From Cohnella kolymensis (GTDB lineage Bacteria > Bacillota > Bacilli > Paenibacillales > Paenibacillaceae): a DNA stretch of 64,000 nt. The first letter of the stretch is position 1. Every line of letters begins with the position of its first letter. The notes beneath the pieces were generated by a model, which ran no database searches, was not told the DNA's origin, and saw only the letters and a list, made by a program, of their open reading frames with translations. The DNA is taken from the NCBI RefSeq assembly GCF_000829465.1, contig NZ_JXAL01000001.1:620001-684000 (forward strand), written 5' to 3'. Shown here one piece after another: positions 35,208 through 43,765 of the stretch. A program made the position numbers and the translations under genes.

Positions 35208-35244
35208 GTAAACAGAAACGCCGCCTCCCTGTGTGGAGACGGCG
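35208..35244 (-). terminator. Rho-independent terminator of the HSP20 transcript
   Basis: CGCCGTCTCC and GGAGGCGGCG form a stem of about 10 bp with one mismatch, followed on the minus strand by TTTCTGTTT. It lies 200 bp past the HSP20 stop, so the tandem repeats lie in the 3' untranslated region. Confidence 0.65.
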
Positions 35245-35293
35245 CAGTGGGAGTGCATCGCAAGCGTGCACTTTGAGTTACAGTGTCAACTGG

Positions 35294-35452
35294 GCTCATT
35301 TAAACCGCTGGCAGCGGCTTATTTGGTCATTGAGCACAGGTTGAGCTCATTTAAACCGCTGGCAGCGGCTTATTTGGCCATTGAGCGCAGATTCTGCTCA
35401 TTTAAACCGCTCGCAGCGGCTTATTTGACCTTTAAGCACAGGTTCAGCTCAT
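35294..35452. repeat. Three 51-bp tandem repeats plus a partial fourth
   Basis: Units begin (GCTCATTTAAACCGCT) at 35294, 35345 and 35396, with a partial fourth at 35447 that touches the HSP20 stop. Each unit carries a short palindrome, CCGCTGGCAGCGG or its one-base variant. 51 bp equals 17 codons and one plus-strand frame stays open through the array, but I see no start signal or family, and read the array as noncoding 3' UTR. Confidence 0.85.
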
Positions 35453-35883
35453 CTCTTGCTTTTATTAGAAAACTCCAACGATCGCCATCCATCTTGATCA
35501 AATCCCCGCTGCTTTTCGAGAACGATTGTAACGCGTCCGTCCGAGTAATGAACCGAGCTGGGGTTGCGATGTACGGGCGCAGGCAGTGGAATGACTGTAG
35601 TAAATTGTTCGCTCATCCGCTGGCTAAATCTGTTTCCCCGATCACCGGTTACCGATTCCTGAACATCCAGCTGCCCGCGAAGGTGCAATTGTCGGTCCTC
35701 AACGCGGAACAACCATTGGTGCCTGTTTCTGTCCAGTCCAGGCGCATCAATAATCACTTTCAGCTTATTCCCCTGCTCTTGTACGTCTGTTTTGGGATAC
35801 TGCCTCCAAAGTTCATTGAACTGCCTGAACAGTTGATCCCCCGACTGAAGCAAATGCTTGATCTGCTCAAGCATGTCAGACAT
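35449..35883 (-). CDS. HSP20/alpha-crystallin-like small protein
   Basis: A 144-residue protein with a helical N-terminus (MLEQIKHLLQSGDQLFRQF) and a beta-sandwich centre reading KLKVIIDAPGLDRNRHQWLF, which fits the alpha-crystallin domain of HSP20-type proteins (similar to CotP/YocM-like spore variants). The C-terminal IXI motif is not clear. ATG at 35883 follows GAGGTG. The chaperone role is inferred from fold pattern only. Confidence 0.7.
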   Translation of the reverse strand: MSDMLEQIKHLLQSGDQLFRQFNELWRQYPKTDVQEQGNKLKVIIDAPGLDRNRHQWLFRVEDRQLHLRGQLDVQESVTGDRGNRFSQRMSEQFTTVIPLPAPVHRNPSSVHYSDGRVTIVLEKQRGFDQDGWRSLEFSNKSKR

Positions 35884-35977
35884 CCTGAACACCTCGCACC
35901 GTAGCTTTGTTTATTAACAAATTACGTCTGCGTGCGCCTATCGGTGTGGGCTGATGCGTAGTCGAACGGCCCTAAGC

Positions 35978-36259
35978 CTATTGATCCCGCTTCCAAACAT
36001 CTTGGTATTCGTTATGTCTTTTGAATTGCGCGTGAGCGTAAGAACAAGAAGGTACAACCATCTTATTCGCTTCCCTGGCATGTTCGACCACCCGCCTCAC
36101 CAAATCCTCGGCTAATTTCTGTCCTCGCATGGCGGGTGAGACATATGTATGATCGATGACGATCATGTCTTTGGCAGCCGGCTTGTACGTGATCTCAGCT
36201 ACCATTTCGCCATTGTCCTTCACTACAAAGCTATTCCCTTCCTTTACCGTTTCTCTCAT
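35978..36259 (-). CDS. Small GNAT-like acetyltransferase (COG2388)
   Basis: A 93-residue single-domain protein of the small YidJ-like GNAT group. The acetyl-CoA segment is IDHTYVSPAMRGQKLAEDLV and the conserved PSCSYAHAQFKRH follows. ATG at 36259 is chosen because GGGGGG precedes it at nine bases. The target is unknown. Confidence 0.85.
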   Translation of the reverse strand: MRETVKEGNSFVVKDNGEMVAEITYKPAAKDMIVIDHTYVSPAMRGQKLAEDLVRRVVEHAREANKMVVPSCSYAHAQFKRHNEYQDVWKRDQ

Positions 36260-36300
36260 TCCAGTCATCCCCCCGTTAATTGTTATTGCCGGAAATAATA

Positions 36301-36341
36301 AATAGTCCCCGTTTATTTACGCCATAAACGGAGACTATTTC
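36301..36341. terminator. Long hairpin, probable terminator
   Basis: AATAGTCCCCGTTTAT and ATAAACGGAGACTATT form a 16-bp stem with one mismatch, then TTTCTT on the plus strand and TTATTATTTCC on the minus strand. It could end the leftward hybrid-kinase transcript or act in front of the GNAT gene. Confidence 0.55.
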
Positions 36342-36384
36342 TTACGCCTGCTATTCATTTATGAACTTCCCTATCCTTTCATCC

Positions 36385-36440
36385 GACATGCGCCACATGT
36401 CTTAAATACTTTACATTCATAGTGACATGTTCGGCATGTC
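36385..36440. promoter_or_regulatory. Two identical inverted repeats GACATG-N5-CATGTC
   Basis: GACATG and CATGTC separated by five bases occur at 36385-36401 and again at 36424-36440, start to start 39 bp. The arms are identical and the loops differ (CGCCA, TTCGG), the pattern of a pair of protein-binding sites rather than an RNA hairpin. The nearest downstream gene on the minus strand is the small GNAT gene. Confidence 0.55.
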
Positions 36441-36814
36441 CAACCGTCTCACTTGCCTGAGTTCCCACATGCCCACAGCTTACAAGAAAAAGTTGTCACC
36501 GACTTTTTCCTCCTGATGCAAACTGATTACAGCATGTTTCGCTAACCCTGTTCCATTGGACTATCCCCTTTGAACAAGTGATTTTATTTTAAACAGCTCA
36601 CAGGCGATAAATGAATGATTGGTGAAATGTCCTCTGTATAGGGAATCATTGTCACCCTTATATGCCTGGAGTCTGATTAAAAAACCATTTCGTCGAAGGT
36701 ACAGTAATGAGAAACTCGTTGGTTAAGCCGTCTTTGTATTATTTTATTAACCGTTTACAAAGAAATTAAAACAGCTCCTGAGCCAAAAAATACAACATGC
36801 GCTGACCGTGAACT

Positions 36815-39535
36815 CTACTGTTCGGAACCCCATTTTTGAAGCATTGTGTTCACGTCGTTTAAGGTAATCGGTTTGCCTAGAAAGTCATTCATTCCAGCTT
36901 CAAGACACATCTTTTTGTCCTCATCACGAGCGAATGCGGTGACCGCGATGATGACCGGCAATCGGTCCGGCGGAAGCATCTCATGGATCCGCTTGGTTGC
37001 GGCGATTCCGTCCATAACAGGCATTTGGAAGTCCATGAAAATAATATCGTATTGCTGCCGGGATACGGATTTCACGACTTCGGCGCCATTGTCCACACCA
37101 TCCGCGTCATAGCCCAATTTTGCCAGAATTCGCTGCAGCAGCTTTAATTCGACCGGCTGGTCCTCGGCAATCAAGATCCGCAGCGGCTTACCTTCCGGAT
37201 GAACGGGACGGTCCGGATTAAAGTGTCCATCAGGCTGCCGTCCCAGGTCTACATCTGCGGATGCGCCTGCAATACCTAGAGGAAGACTGAATCGAAAAGT
37301 GGAGCCCAAGCCCTCCTCACTTTCCGCTGAGATCGTTCCACCCATCAACTCAACTAACCTTTTGCAGATGGCGAGGCCTAATCCCGTTCCCCCGTATTTG
37401 CGGTTGATTGCCGGATGAAGCTGCGAGAAGGATTGGAAGAGCTGATCAAGCTTGTCTGCGGGAATGCCGATTCCTGTGTCTTCGACAAGAAACTCCACCG
37501 CAAGAAAATCAGGATCTTTAATCTGCTTGTTATGTATGGAGATTCGGATATGTCCGGTTTCGGTAAACTTAAGAGCATTGCCGATCAAGTTAACGAGCAC
37601 CTGCCGGATTCGACTCCCGTCTCCCATCACATACTCGGGAATGTAATCATTGATCCGTGAGGTCAGCGCAAGCCTCTTCTCCTCCGCTTTGCCGCTGAAA
37701 AGCTCAAGTACGGATCCCATGATCAAACGTAAATCGATCGGTTCAATATTGAGATCGAGCTTTCCTGCCTCAATTTTACTGAGATCTAATATATCGTTCA
37801 AAATGTGTACGAGAGCGTCTCCGCTTTTGAGGATAATTTCGAGATAATCCTTCTGTTCATCCGTTAACGGGGTGTCCAGCAGCAGCTCCGTCATCCCGAT
37901 TACACCGTTCATCGGGGTGCGAAGCTCGTGGCTCATGATTGCGAGAAATTCCGACTTGGCGGAATCCGCCCGTTCAGCCGACTCTTTGGCTTTAATAATT
38001 TCGCGCTCGTTCGTAATATCGTTGAAAACGACAACGGCACCCCTGATCTGCCCTCTGTCCATAATCGGCGTAACCTGATATTCCGCGAGAAAGCTTGAAC
38101 CGTCTATTCTCCAGAAGATTTCTTCCTTCACGTTGCGCGGCAAGCCATCCCTTATCGTTTTGAAAATAGGGGATTCCGCCACCGGGTAGGGTGATCCGTC
38201 GGCTCGAGTGTGCTGTATGATTTCGTGATAGTTTCTTCCTTGAAAATGGTCCGCGTCGTAGCTCAGCAGTTCGGCGCCCGCCGGATTGATGAACATGGTA
38301 CAGCCTCGGTGATCCAGGCCGAATATACCCTCCGAGACCGCATTCAGAATCAAAGAGTGTTGATAGCTTAATTTTTCTATCTGTGCCACATATCTTTTGC
38401 GTTCCGTAATATCGACGGCAATGCCATATACACCAACGACCCGGTTGTCCACTATGATCGGCACATTCGTGACACTGACTTCCACCCGATGCCCATTTTT
38501 ATGGATGATCGTAATTTCGTAATTTTGAGGGATTCCTTGTTTGGCAAGCTCGAAATGAGCGATCGTCTTCTCTAGATCATTGGGGTCGATGACCGGCAGG
38601 AAAGTCATGTGGACAAGCTCTTCCTTGCTGAAACCGGTGAGCGCTTCTAAGTTCGTGTTAGCAGAGAGATATTTGCCGTCGAGGTCGAAGGAATACACGC
38701 TTGCCGGGCTGTACTCGAAAAGAGACTTGTAGCGTTGCTCGCTCTCCTGGAGAAGTTTCTCGGCCTCCTTTCGTTCCGTAATATCGCGTGAGATCGCAAT
38801 GATTTCTTTGACGGCTCCGGTGTGCTCATCGTAAGTGTACCGCCCGGTGCTTTCAAACCAAATGTATCTTCCGTCCTTGTGCCGAATCCGGTAGGCGACA
38901 GTGTAAGCTCCCTTTTCCTGGATGGCAGCCAAATACTTGTTAACGACAGGAATGTCGGCAGGATAAAAGAAATCGAACGCGCTTTTACCGACCATCTCTT
39001 CCGGATCATATCCGAGTAGGTTTAGTGCGGACGGAGAGGCGTACAAATAAGCCGCCTGTGCATTCGCAGCATGCCGGGATATCAGATCCAGCGAATTCTC
39101 GGAAATGAGGCGGAATTGTCGTTCGCTCTCTTTCAGGCGTTCTTCTATTAGCTTTCGTTCGTTATCTTCTACTTGAGCGATGTAATACAACGGCTCGCCG
39201 CTGTGTTCATTGCGGACCACACTCATATGTACACGAGCCCAAATGAGGCGCCCTTGTTTGTGAATAAATGTTTTTTCGAACTCGATCGTGGACGAATCGC
39301 CAGTAAGAAGCTCGTTAGAATCGCAGCCGCTTCCCCTTGCCGGATCAGCCGTATGAGACACTTGGGAATACAGTGATCCCAACAGCTCTTCTTCGGTATA
39401 TCCGAGCAGCTCGCACAATGCCGGGTTAACCCTGATCCAGGATCCGTTCGCGGGAGATAAGATGCCCATTCCAATCGGAGAGCATTTGAATATATGCTCA
39501 TATACCGAATGGTTTTGGTGGTCGGTATGCGTCAT
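36815..39535 (-). CDS. Four-PAS hybrid sensor histidine kinase with receiver domain
   Basis: 906 residues, no transmembrane segment. Four PAS domains (about 10-125, 137-256, 265-375, 385-505), several with PAC tails (GAVKEIIAISRDITERKEAE), precede a HisKA domain with the phospho-acceptor in FLAIMSHELRTPMNGVIGM. The HATPase boxes are NLIGNALKFTETG, VEDTGIGIPADKL and GGTGLGLAICKRLVELMGG. The C-terminal receiver (from about 785) has acidic residues IAEDQP and the phosphorylatable Asp in IIFMDFQMPVMDG. It is a cytoplasmic sensor, with no response regulator gene beside it. AAAGGGG precedes the ATG. Confidence 0.93.
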   Translation of the reverse strand: MTHTDHQNHSVYEHIFKCSPIGMGILSPANGSWIRVNPALCELLGYTEEELLGSLYSQVSHTADPARGSGCDSNELLTGDSSTIEFEKTFIHKQGRLIWARVHMSVVRNEHSGEPLYYIAQVEDNERKLIEERLKESERQFRLISENSLDLISRHAANAQAAYLYASPSALNLLGYDPEEMVGKSAFDFFYPADIPVVNKYLAAIQEKGAYTVAYRIRHKDGRYIWFESTGRYTYDEHTGAVKEIIAISRDITERKEAEKLLQESEQRYKSLFEYSPASVYSFDLDGKYLSANTNLEALTGFSKEELVHMTFLPVIDPNDLEKTIAHFELAKQGIPQNYEITIIHKNGHRVEVSVTNVPIIVDNRVVGVYGIAVDITERKRYVAQIEKLSYQHSLILNAVSEGIFGLDHRGCTMFINPAGAELLSYDADHFQGRNYHEIIQHTRADGSPYPVAESPIFKTIRDGLPRNVKEEIFWRIDGSSFLAEYQVTPIMDRGQIRGAVVVFNDITNEREIIKAKESAERADSAKSEFLAIMSHELRTPMNGVIGMTELLLDTPLTDEQKDYLEIILKSGDALVHILNDILDLSKIEAGKLDLNIEPIDLRLIMGSVLELFSGKAEEKRLALTSRINDYIPEYVMGDGSRIRQVLVNLIGNALKFTETGHIRISIHNKQIKDPDFLAVEFLVEDTGIGIPADKLDQLFQSFSQLHPAINRKYGGTGLGLAICKRLVELMGGTISAESEEGLGSTFRFSLPLGIAGASADVDLGRQPDGHFNPDRPVHPEGKPLRILIAEDQPVELKLLQRILAKLGYDADGVDNGAEVVKSVSRQQYDIIFMDFQMPVMDGIAATKRIHEMLPPDRLPVIIAVTAFARDEDKKMCLEAGMNDFLGKPITLNDVNTMLQKWGSEQ

Positions 39536-39660
39536 CTGAATCCCCTTTCGCTAGCAATGCCAATGTTATAGAATAACCGGCAGCGTTATGCTTTAAACGA
39601 ACGGAAAAGTCAGGCTTCCCGCGTTAACGGCAGACTGACTTCTAGAATATGGATCAGCTA

Positions 39661-39996
39661 TCATTCTCGGCGGACATCCTTTTCTTGCAGTTCCCGCAGA
39701 TAATCGTCCATGCGATCGAATCTCCCGCCCTACAAACGGCGGAACGAATCAACCCAAGCATCCAGCTCATCGAACGGCTCGGGTCGAAGCTTGTAGATAC
39801 GCCGGTTGGCGCTTGGATGCACCTCAACGAGCCCGGAATCGCTAAGAACACGAAGATGTTTGGAAACTTGCGGCTGGTGGAGCCCAAGTCGTTCGGCTAT
39901 TTCACCCACTGTAAGGGGTCCGTCCCGCAAGAGCTCGACAATGTGTAAGCGGTTGGGCTCGGCAAGTACACTCAAAGTTGTTATTTTCACGCCCAT
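39661..39996 (-). pseudogene. ArsR-family regulator interrupted by an in-frame TAG codon
   Basis: ATG at 39996 after AAGGAG opens an 88-codon frame with a winged helix (LSVLAEPNRLHIVELLRDGP; QPQVSKHLRVLSDSGLVEV). It stops at TAG (39730-39732) after WVDSFRRL. The same frame continues past the TAG with GGRFDRMDDYLRELQEKD and ends at TGA (39661), exactly the C-terminal helix that ArsR proteins of this type carry, usually with Trp or Tyr at the TAG position. The short product keeps the whole DNA-binding domain and may still work. No effector cysteines are visible. If the short form is preferred, the CDS is 39730-39996. Confidence 0.8.
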
Positions 39997-40122
39997 ATAA
40001 AGTTTCTCCTTCCCACCAAAATATACCAAATAAGGAATATGCCCGTAAAGGAATATTTAAATTAAAGCATTTCCCAATTTAAGTCTTTCTATCCATCCCC
40101 GCCTATATACAGTTTCGCGTTA

Positions 40123-40159
40123 ACAAACAAAGAGTGCAAACTGCTGCCAGTTTGCACTC
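40123..40159 (-). terminator. Rho-independent terminator after the penicillin acylase gene
   Basis: A perfect 12-bp stem (GAGTGCAAACTG / CAGTTTGCACTC) with loop GCAG is followed on the minus strand by TTTGTTTG. Confidence 0.85.
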
Positions 40160-40186
40160 GATTCTTGTATCTATTGCGGGTCCGCT

Positions 40187-42608
40187 TTACTGCGGAATGA
40201 GCTGCAAGCGGTACCCTGCCCCACGATATTTGCTTTGTTCCATATTCGTTTCGTGGTAGCTTCCCGTTGTCCACTCGTCTATCTGGTCGTGATACCAACG
40301 ACTGAGCAGATGTCCGGATTGGCCTGGCCCTACCACATTATACGATTTCATCGGGTTAGCCAGATCGATCACGGTGCGCCAGGCTCCGCCATGAGTCACT
40401 TCGCCCGTTTCATTATCCCAGCCGGCTGCTCCGACAGTGACCCGGCTGCCGCCCATAGCGACGGCTTTCGCATTAAAAATCAAATCCAGCGGTTTGACCG
40501 CACCAAGCGGGTGGGCGAACTTAACCTGATGGAACTTTCCCCACTTCCACTTTGCCGGTTTCTTACCCTGGCGATCAACCGCCTCATCTACCGCTAATTG
40601 AAAGGCAAGATAGGCAACCTGCTCGATACCGCCTTTGTTGCTAATCCACGGACCAGGCTTACCCTCCAGCGCCTTACGCAGCAGCTCATCCCGAACGATC
40701 GCCTTGTCTTCGAACATTTTCATCATATCGTCGGTCACTTCAGGCTTGAACACAACCTCTTCAAGCTGAGCGATCCAAAGGGCGAACAGAAGGGGACCGC
40801 CTTGATCCGGATCATCTTGCTTATTCCAAGCCTTCAACAGCTTCACAGCTTCCTGGTCCAACGGACGCAGAGAACCGTTTTTCTCAACCGCTGACAGCAT
40901 CCCCGGCAGAAACTCCTCCGCCAATAGATTATGCCGGTCGAATTGAAGCTTTTGGAGATCTTCCATCTGCAGCACCGGCTTACTATCCAGAACTTGCTGT
41001 ATGCGCGTCTGACGGTACGGCTCTGCCCAACTGTTGGAGATGTGGTACGGATAGCTGTCATCGATAACCTTATTATTAGCGGTGGAAATATACCCTTTAG
41101 GCGGATTTACGGTGGTGGGCAGCTCTTCCCATGGAATAAATCCTGTCCACTCATATTCATCCGTCCAACCAGGCACGGGAACCATGCTGTCGCCTTTTTT
41201 TTCGGATCGGGATTTTGCCGTTTGCTCTGTAAGCAATGGTTCCGTCTTCCGAGGCAAAGACGAAGTTCTGTGCAGGAGCCTCGAAATACGTCAACGCCTC
41301 TTTAAACTCCTCCCAATTGCGTGCTTTGCCGAACCGTTGCACGGCTTCAAGCTCGGTCGTCGCATCAAGTGCTGTCCATCGTAACGCTAGGGCCGTGTCT
41401 TGTTGATTATCCTTGGCGAACTCCGAAATAATCGGACCGTGCCTTGTCACAGCCACTTGATACTCAACCGCGGCCGCGCCTTTAACCTTGATTTGTTCGT
41501 TATAGAGAGTAGCCGGCTCCCATTTGCCCATATATTCAAATTCATTGGGATTGTTCGGATTCCGTTTCTCGATATACAAATCCTGAACATCCGGCCCCAC
41601 ATTCGTGACGCCCCAGGCGATATGCTCATTGTGGCCAACTATAATACCGGGGACCCCGGCGAAAATCACACCGCTCACATTCAGCTCAGGAGCTTGAAGA
41701 TGCGTTTCGTACCAGATAGACGGCGTGCTCAAGCCCAAATGGGGGTCATTGGCAAGCATAGGCTTACCGGATGCGGATTTTTGTCCCGAAATGACCCAGT
41801 TGTTACTGCCGTTGAACGGGTCCGGGATCGCGGCGGCCGCAACCGTCGCTTGCAGATCAACCGGATTGTCCTTTGCTGCTTGAATGATTGTGGCTCCATC
41901 TGCAGGGTATGAAGGAAACAGGTCAAGAGCCATGTCCTCAGACACAGTCTGTAAAAGCTGATAACGAAAAGCCTGGCCTTGCCAATGCCCGCCCAGATCG
42001 TACGCCATATATTTACCGATCGCAAGAGAGTCCACAGGCTGCCACTCCGCAGGTTTGTATCCCAATATACGAAACTCGACCGGCAGAGAGCCCGACTCAT
42101 TCGCTTGTTGTATGTAGTTGTTAACGCCTTGGGCATACCACTCCAGAACATTCTTCGCCTCGGTAGAATACGCCGCCAGAGAAGCTTCGGCCGCACGCTT
42201 CAAGCCGAACGCGCGGAAAAACTTGTCGCGTTCCAAAGTTTGCTCCCCGATTACTTCACTTAACTGACCCGATGCTTGGCGTCTGCTCAAATCCATCTGA
42301 AACATGCGGTCCTGAGCCGTCACAAATCCTTGTGCCAAATATAAATCGTGCTCATTCTGCGCCTCGATATGCGGAACTCCGTTCTGATCACGCCATACGG
42401 AAACCGGATGCTGCAGTCCTGCGATTTCCACTTTCCCTTCGATTACAGGAAGGCTGCTTCGTACGATCCAATAGGCAGCGCCGCTTGCAATCCCAAGCAA
42501 AAGCAGCAGTATCAATCCACTTACCCATAAAATTCGCCGCCGCCGCTTTTTCTTGTTGGGAGCCGTACTTGGAGCTGGATTTATTACCGGGGTCGCTTCC
42601 ATGGCCAC
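40187..42608 (-). pseudogene. Penicillin acylase-family Ntn hydrolase, frameshifted in a poly-A tract
   Basis: Two frames together give a protein of about 806 residues. It has an N-terminal anchor helix (WVSGLILLLLLGIASGAAYW), an alpha-subunit region (NGVPHIEAQNEHDLYLAQGF), and the predicted autocatalytic serine at the start of the beta subunit in DPFNGSNNWVISG. The homology leaves the first frame at ANGKIPIRKK and resumes in the second at GDSMVPVPGWTDEYEWTGFI. The junction is a run of eight A/T bases (41195-41202); seven would restore the frame. Relatives cleave beta-lactam side chains or acyl-homoserine lactones. The active enzyme would be membrane-anchored outside the cell. Confidence 0.88.
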
Positions 42609-42756
42609 ATTCCCTTAAAAATGGATTTAAATGCGTTTACATTATATTAATATATTAGAAATTCGTATAGTACATGACGAATAATAGTCTGCGAAAGGTG
42701 ATATTCCGATCAAATCAGGAGACTCCATCTCCGCTCATCTGATCACTGAACTGGCT

Positions 42757-43395
42757 ATGTTCATTGCGGCTCAGGATACCGAATTTCTTTATGTCGTGTC
42801 CAGACCCTTCTTCCACAACTACAGCAGCGTCAATCAGGAGTTACTGGAGCTCGCAGTTCGTATTGAGGAGAAAGACGGATACACATCAGACCATTGTGAA
42901 CGAATCAAAGCTATATCCATGATGGTCGGGGAAGAGTTAAAGCTGCCTTCACATGAGATGTTTATTCTGAATTTGGCCGCATTTTTCCATGATATCGGTA
43001 AGACCAAAGTTCCTGAACACATTTTAAATAAACCCGGCAAGCTGACCTCTGAAGAGTTTGAGATTATGAAATCTCATACGATTCACGGCAAACAATTATT
43101 GTATGACAAAGGATTGCCTGATCTGAAAATTGTCGGTGATGTCATTGAGCAGCATCATGAGAAATTTGACGGACAAGGCTATCCTCACGGTTTACAAGGC
43201 AAAGAGATATCTATGCTTGCTTCCATAATCGCAGTAGTGGATTCATTCGATGCGATGACCTCAGATCGCGTATATCACAAAGGAATACCTGTTCAAGAAG
43301 CTCTGGAGGAAATCATGCGATGCAGCGGAACACATTTTAACACGGAAATTGTGTCCGCTTTTCTCAGGATTGCAGATAAATTGCATAACAATTAG
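42757..43395 (+). CDS. HD-GYP domain protein
   Basis: At least 212 residues. The HD metal motif is in FFHDIGKTKVPEHILNKPG and the GYP motif in EQHHEKFDGQGYPHGLQGKE, so it should bind two metals and may hydrolyse c-di-GMP. ATG at 42757 has no ribosome-binding site. The frame stays open back to TAG at 42685, and GAAAGGTG at 42693 would suit a start at ATT 42703 or ATC 42709, giving SGDSISAHLITELA in front. The true start may be non-standard or hit by a substitution. It precedes the small secreted gene by 18 bp. Confidence 0.88.
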   Translation: MFIAAQDTEFLYVVSRPFFHNYSSVNQELLELAVRIEEKDGYTSDHCERIKAISMMVGEELKLPSHEMFILNLAAFFHDIGKTKVPEHILNKPGKLTSEEFEIMKSHTIHGKQLLYDKGLPDLKIVGDVIEQHHEKFDGQGYPHGLQGKEISMLASIIAVVDSFDAMTSDRVYHKGIPVQEALEEIMRCSGTHFNTEIVSAFLRIADKLHNN

Positions 43396-43413
43396 CCTAA
43401 GGAGGTGAAACCA

Positions 43414-43698
43414 ATGAGACGAGTTCTTACATTAATCGGTGTTGCATTTATTGCACAAATGTTAATTGCCGGAGCTGTCAGTGCGGCTTATAAACCACAG
43501 AACGATTGGACGATCAATCTGAGTGTACCGGTCTCCGTGCCGACTGCGGATACGGCCGCACTCACATTCACTACTCAGCAAGCCGTTCACAGCACCTTGT
43601 TCCAAGCGACCGGCGCTTCCGTAGACTATTACTACATATGGTTGAACGTTAATGGTGAACCTGTTGCAGCCATTGACCCGGCGAAATTCTGTTTCTAA
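43414..43698 (+). CDS. Small secreted protein of unknown function
   Basis: 94 residues. A clear signal peptide (MRRVLTLIGVAFIAQMLIAG, then AVSA before the cleavage site) is followed by a short Thr/Val-rich mature part with YYYIWLNVNGEPVAAI. GGAGGTG precedes the ATG. It is 18 bp behind the HD-GYP gene and likely co-transcribed. No family recognised. Confidence 0.75.
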   Translation: MRRVLTLIGVAFIAQMLIAGAVSAAYKPQNDWTINLSVPVSVPTADTAALTFTTQQAVHSTLFQATGASVDYYYIWLNVNGEPVAAIDPAKFCF

Positions 43699-43714
43699 CT
43701 CTTTCTTAATCAGC

Positions 43715-43751
43715 AAAAAAAAAAACTGACCTCATGGTCAGTGTTTTTTTT
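43715..43751. terminator. Bidirectional Rho-independent terminator
   Basis: ACTGACC and GGTCAGT pair around TCAT, with an A-run of about ten before and eight Ts after. It serves both the secreted-protein gene and the convergent gluconokinase gene. Confidence 0.85.
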
Positions 43752-43765
43752 AGCGGAGAGGCCTC

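Larger units (their letters stand above)
36269..36814. other. Gene-free region between the GNAT gene and the hybrid kinase gene
   Basis: No credible coding frame on either strand. It contains the hairpin at 36301-36338, the paired inverted repeats at 36385-36440, and a further A/T-rich inverted repeat (GAAAAAGT / ACTTTTTC, 36486-36509). The rest is AT-rich sequence in which I see nothing definite. Confidence 0.6.

Noticed and set aside
35233-35904. A 223-codon plus-strand frame through the 51-bp repeats with a repeated 17-residue peptide
   Set aside because: It lies antisense to HSP20 over most of its length, has no ribosome-binding site, and the repetition follows from 51 being a multiple of three.
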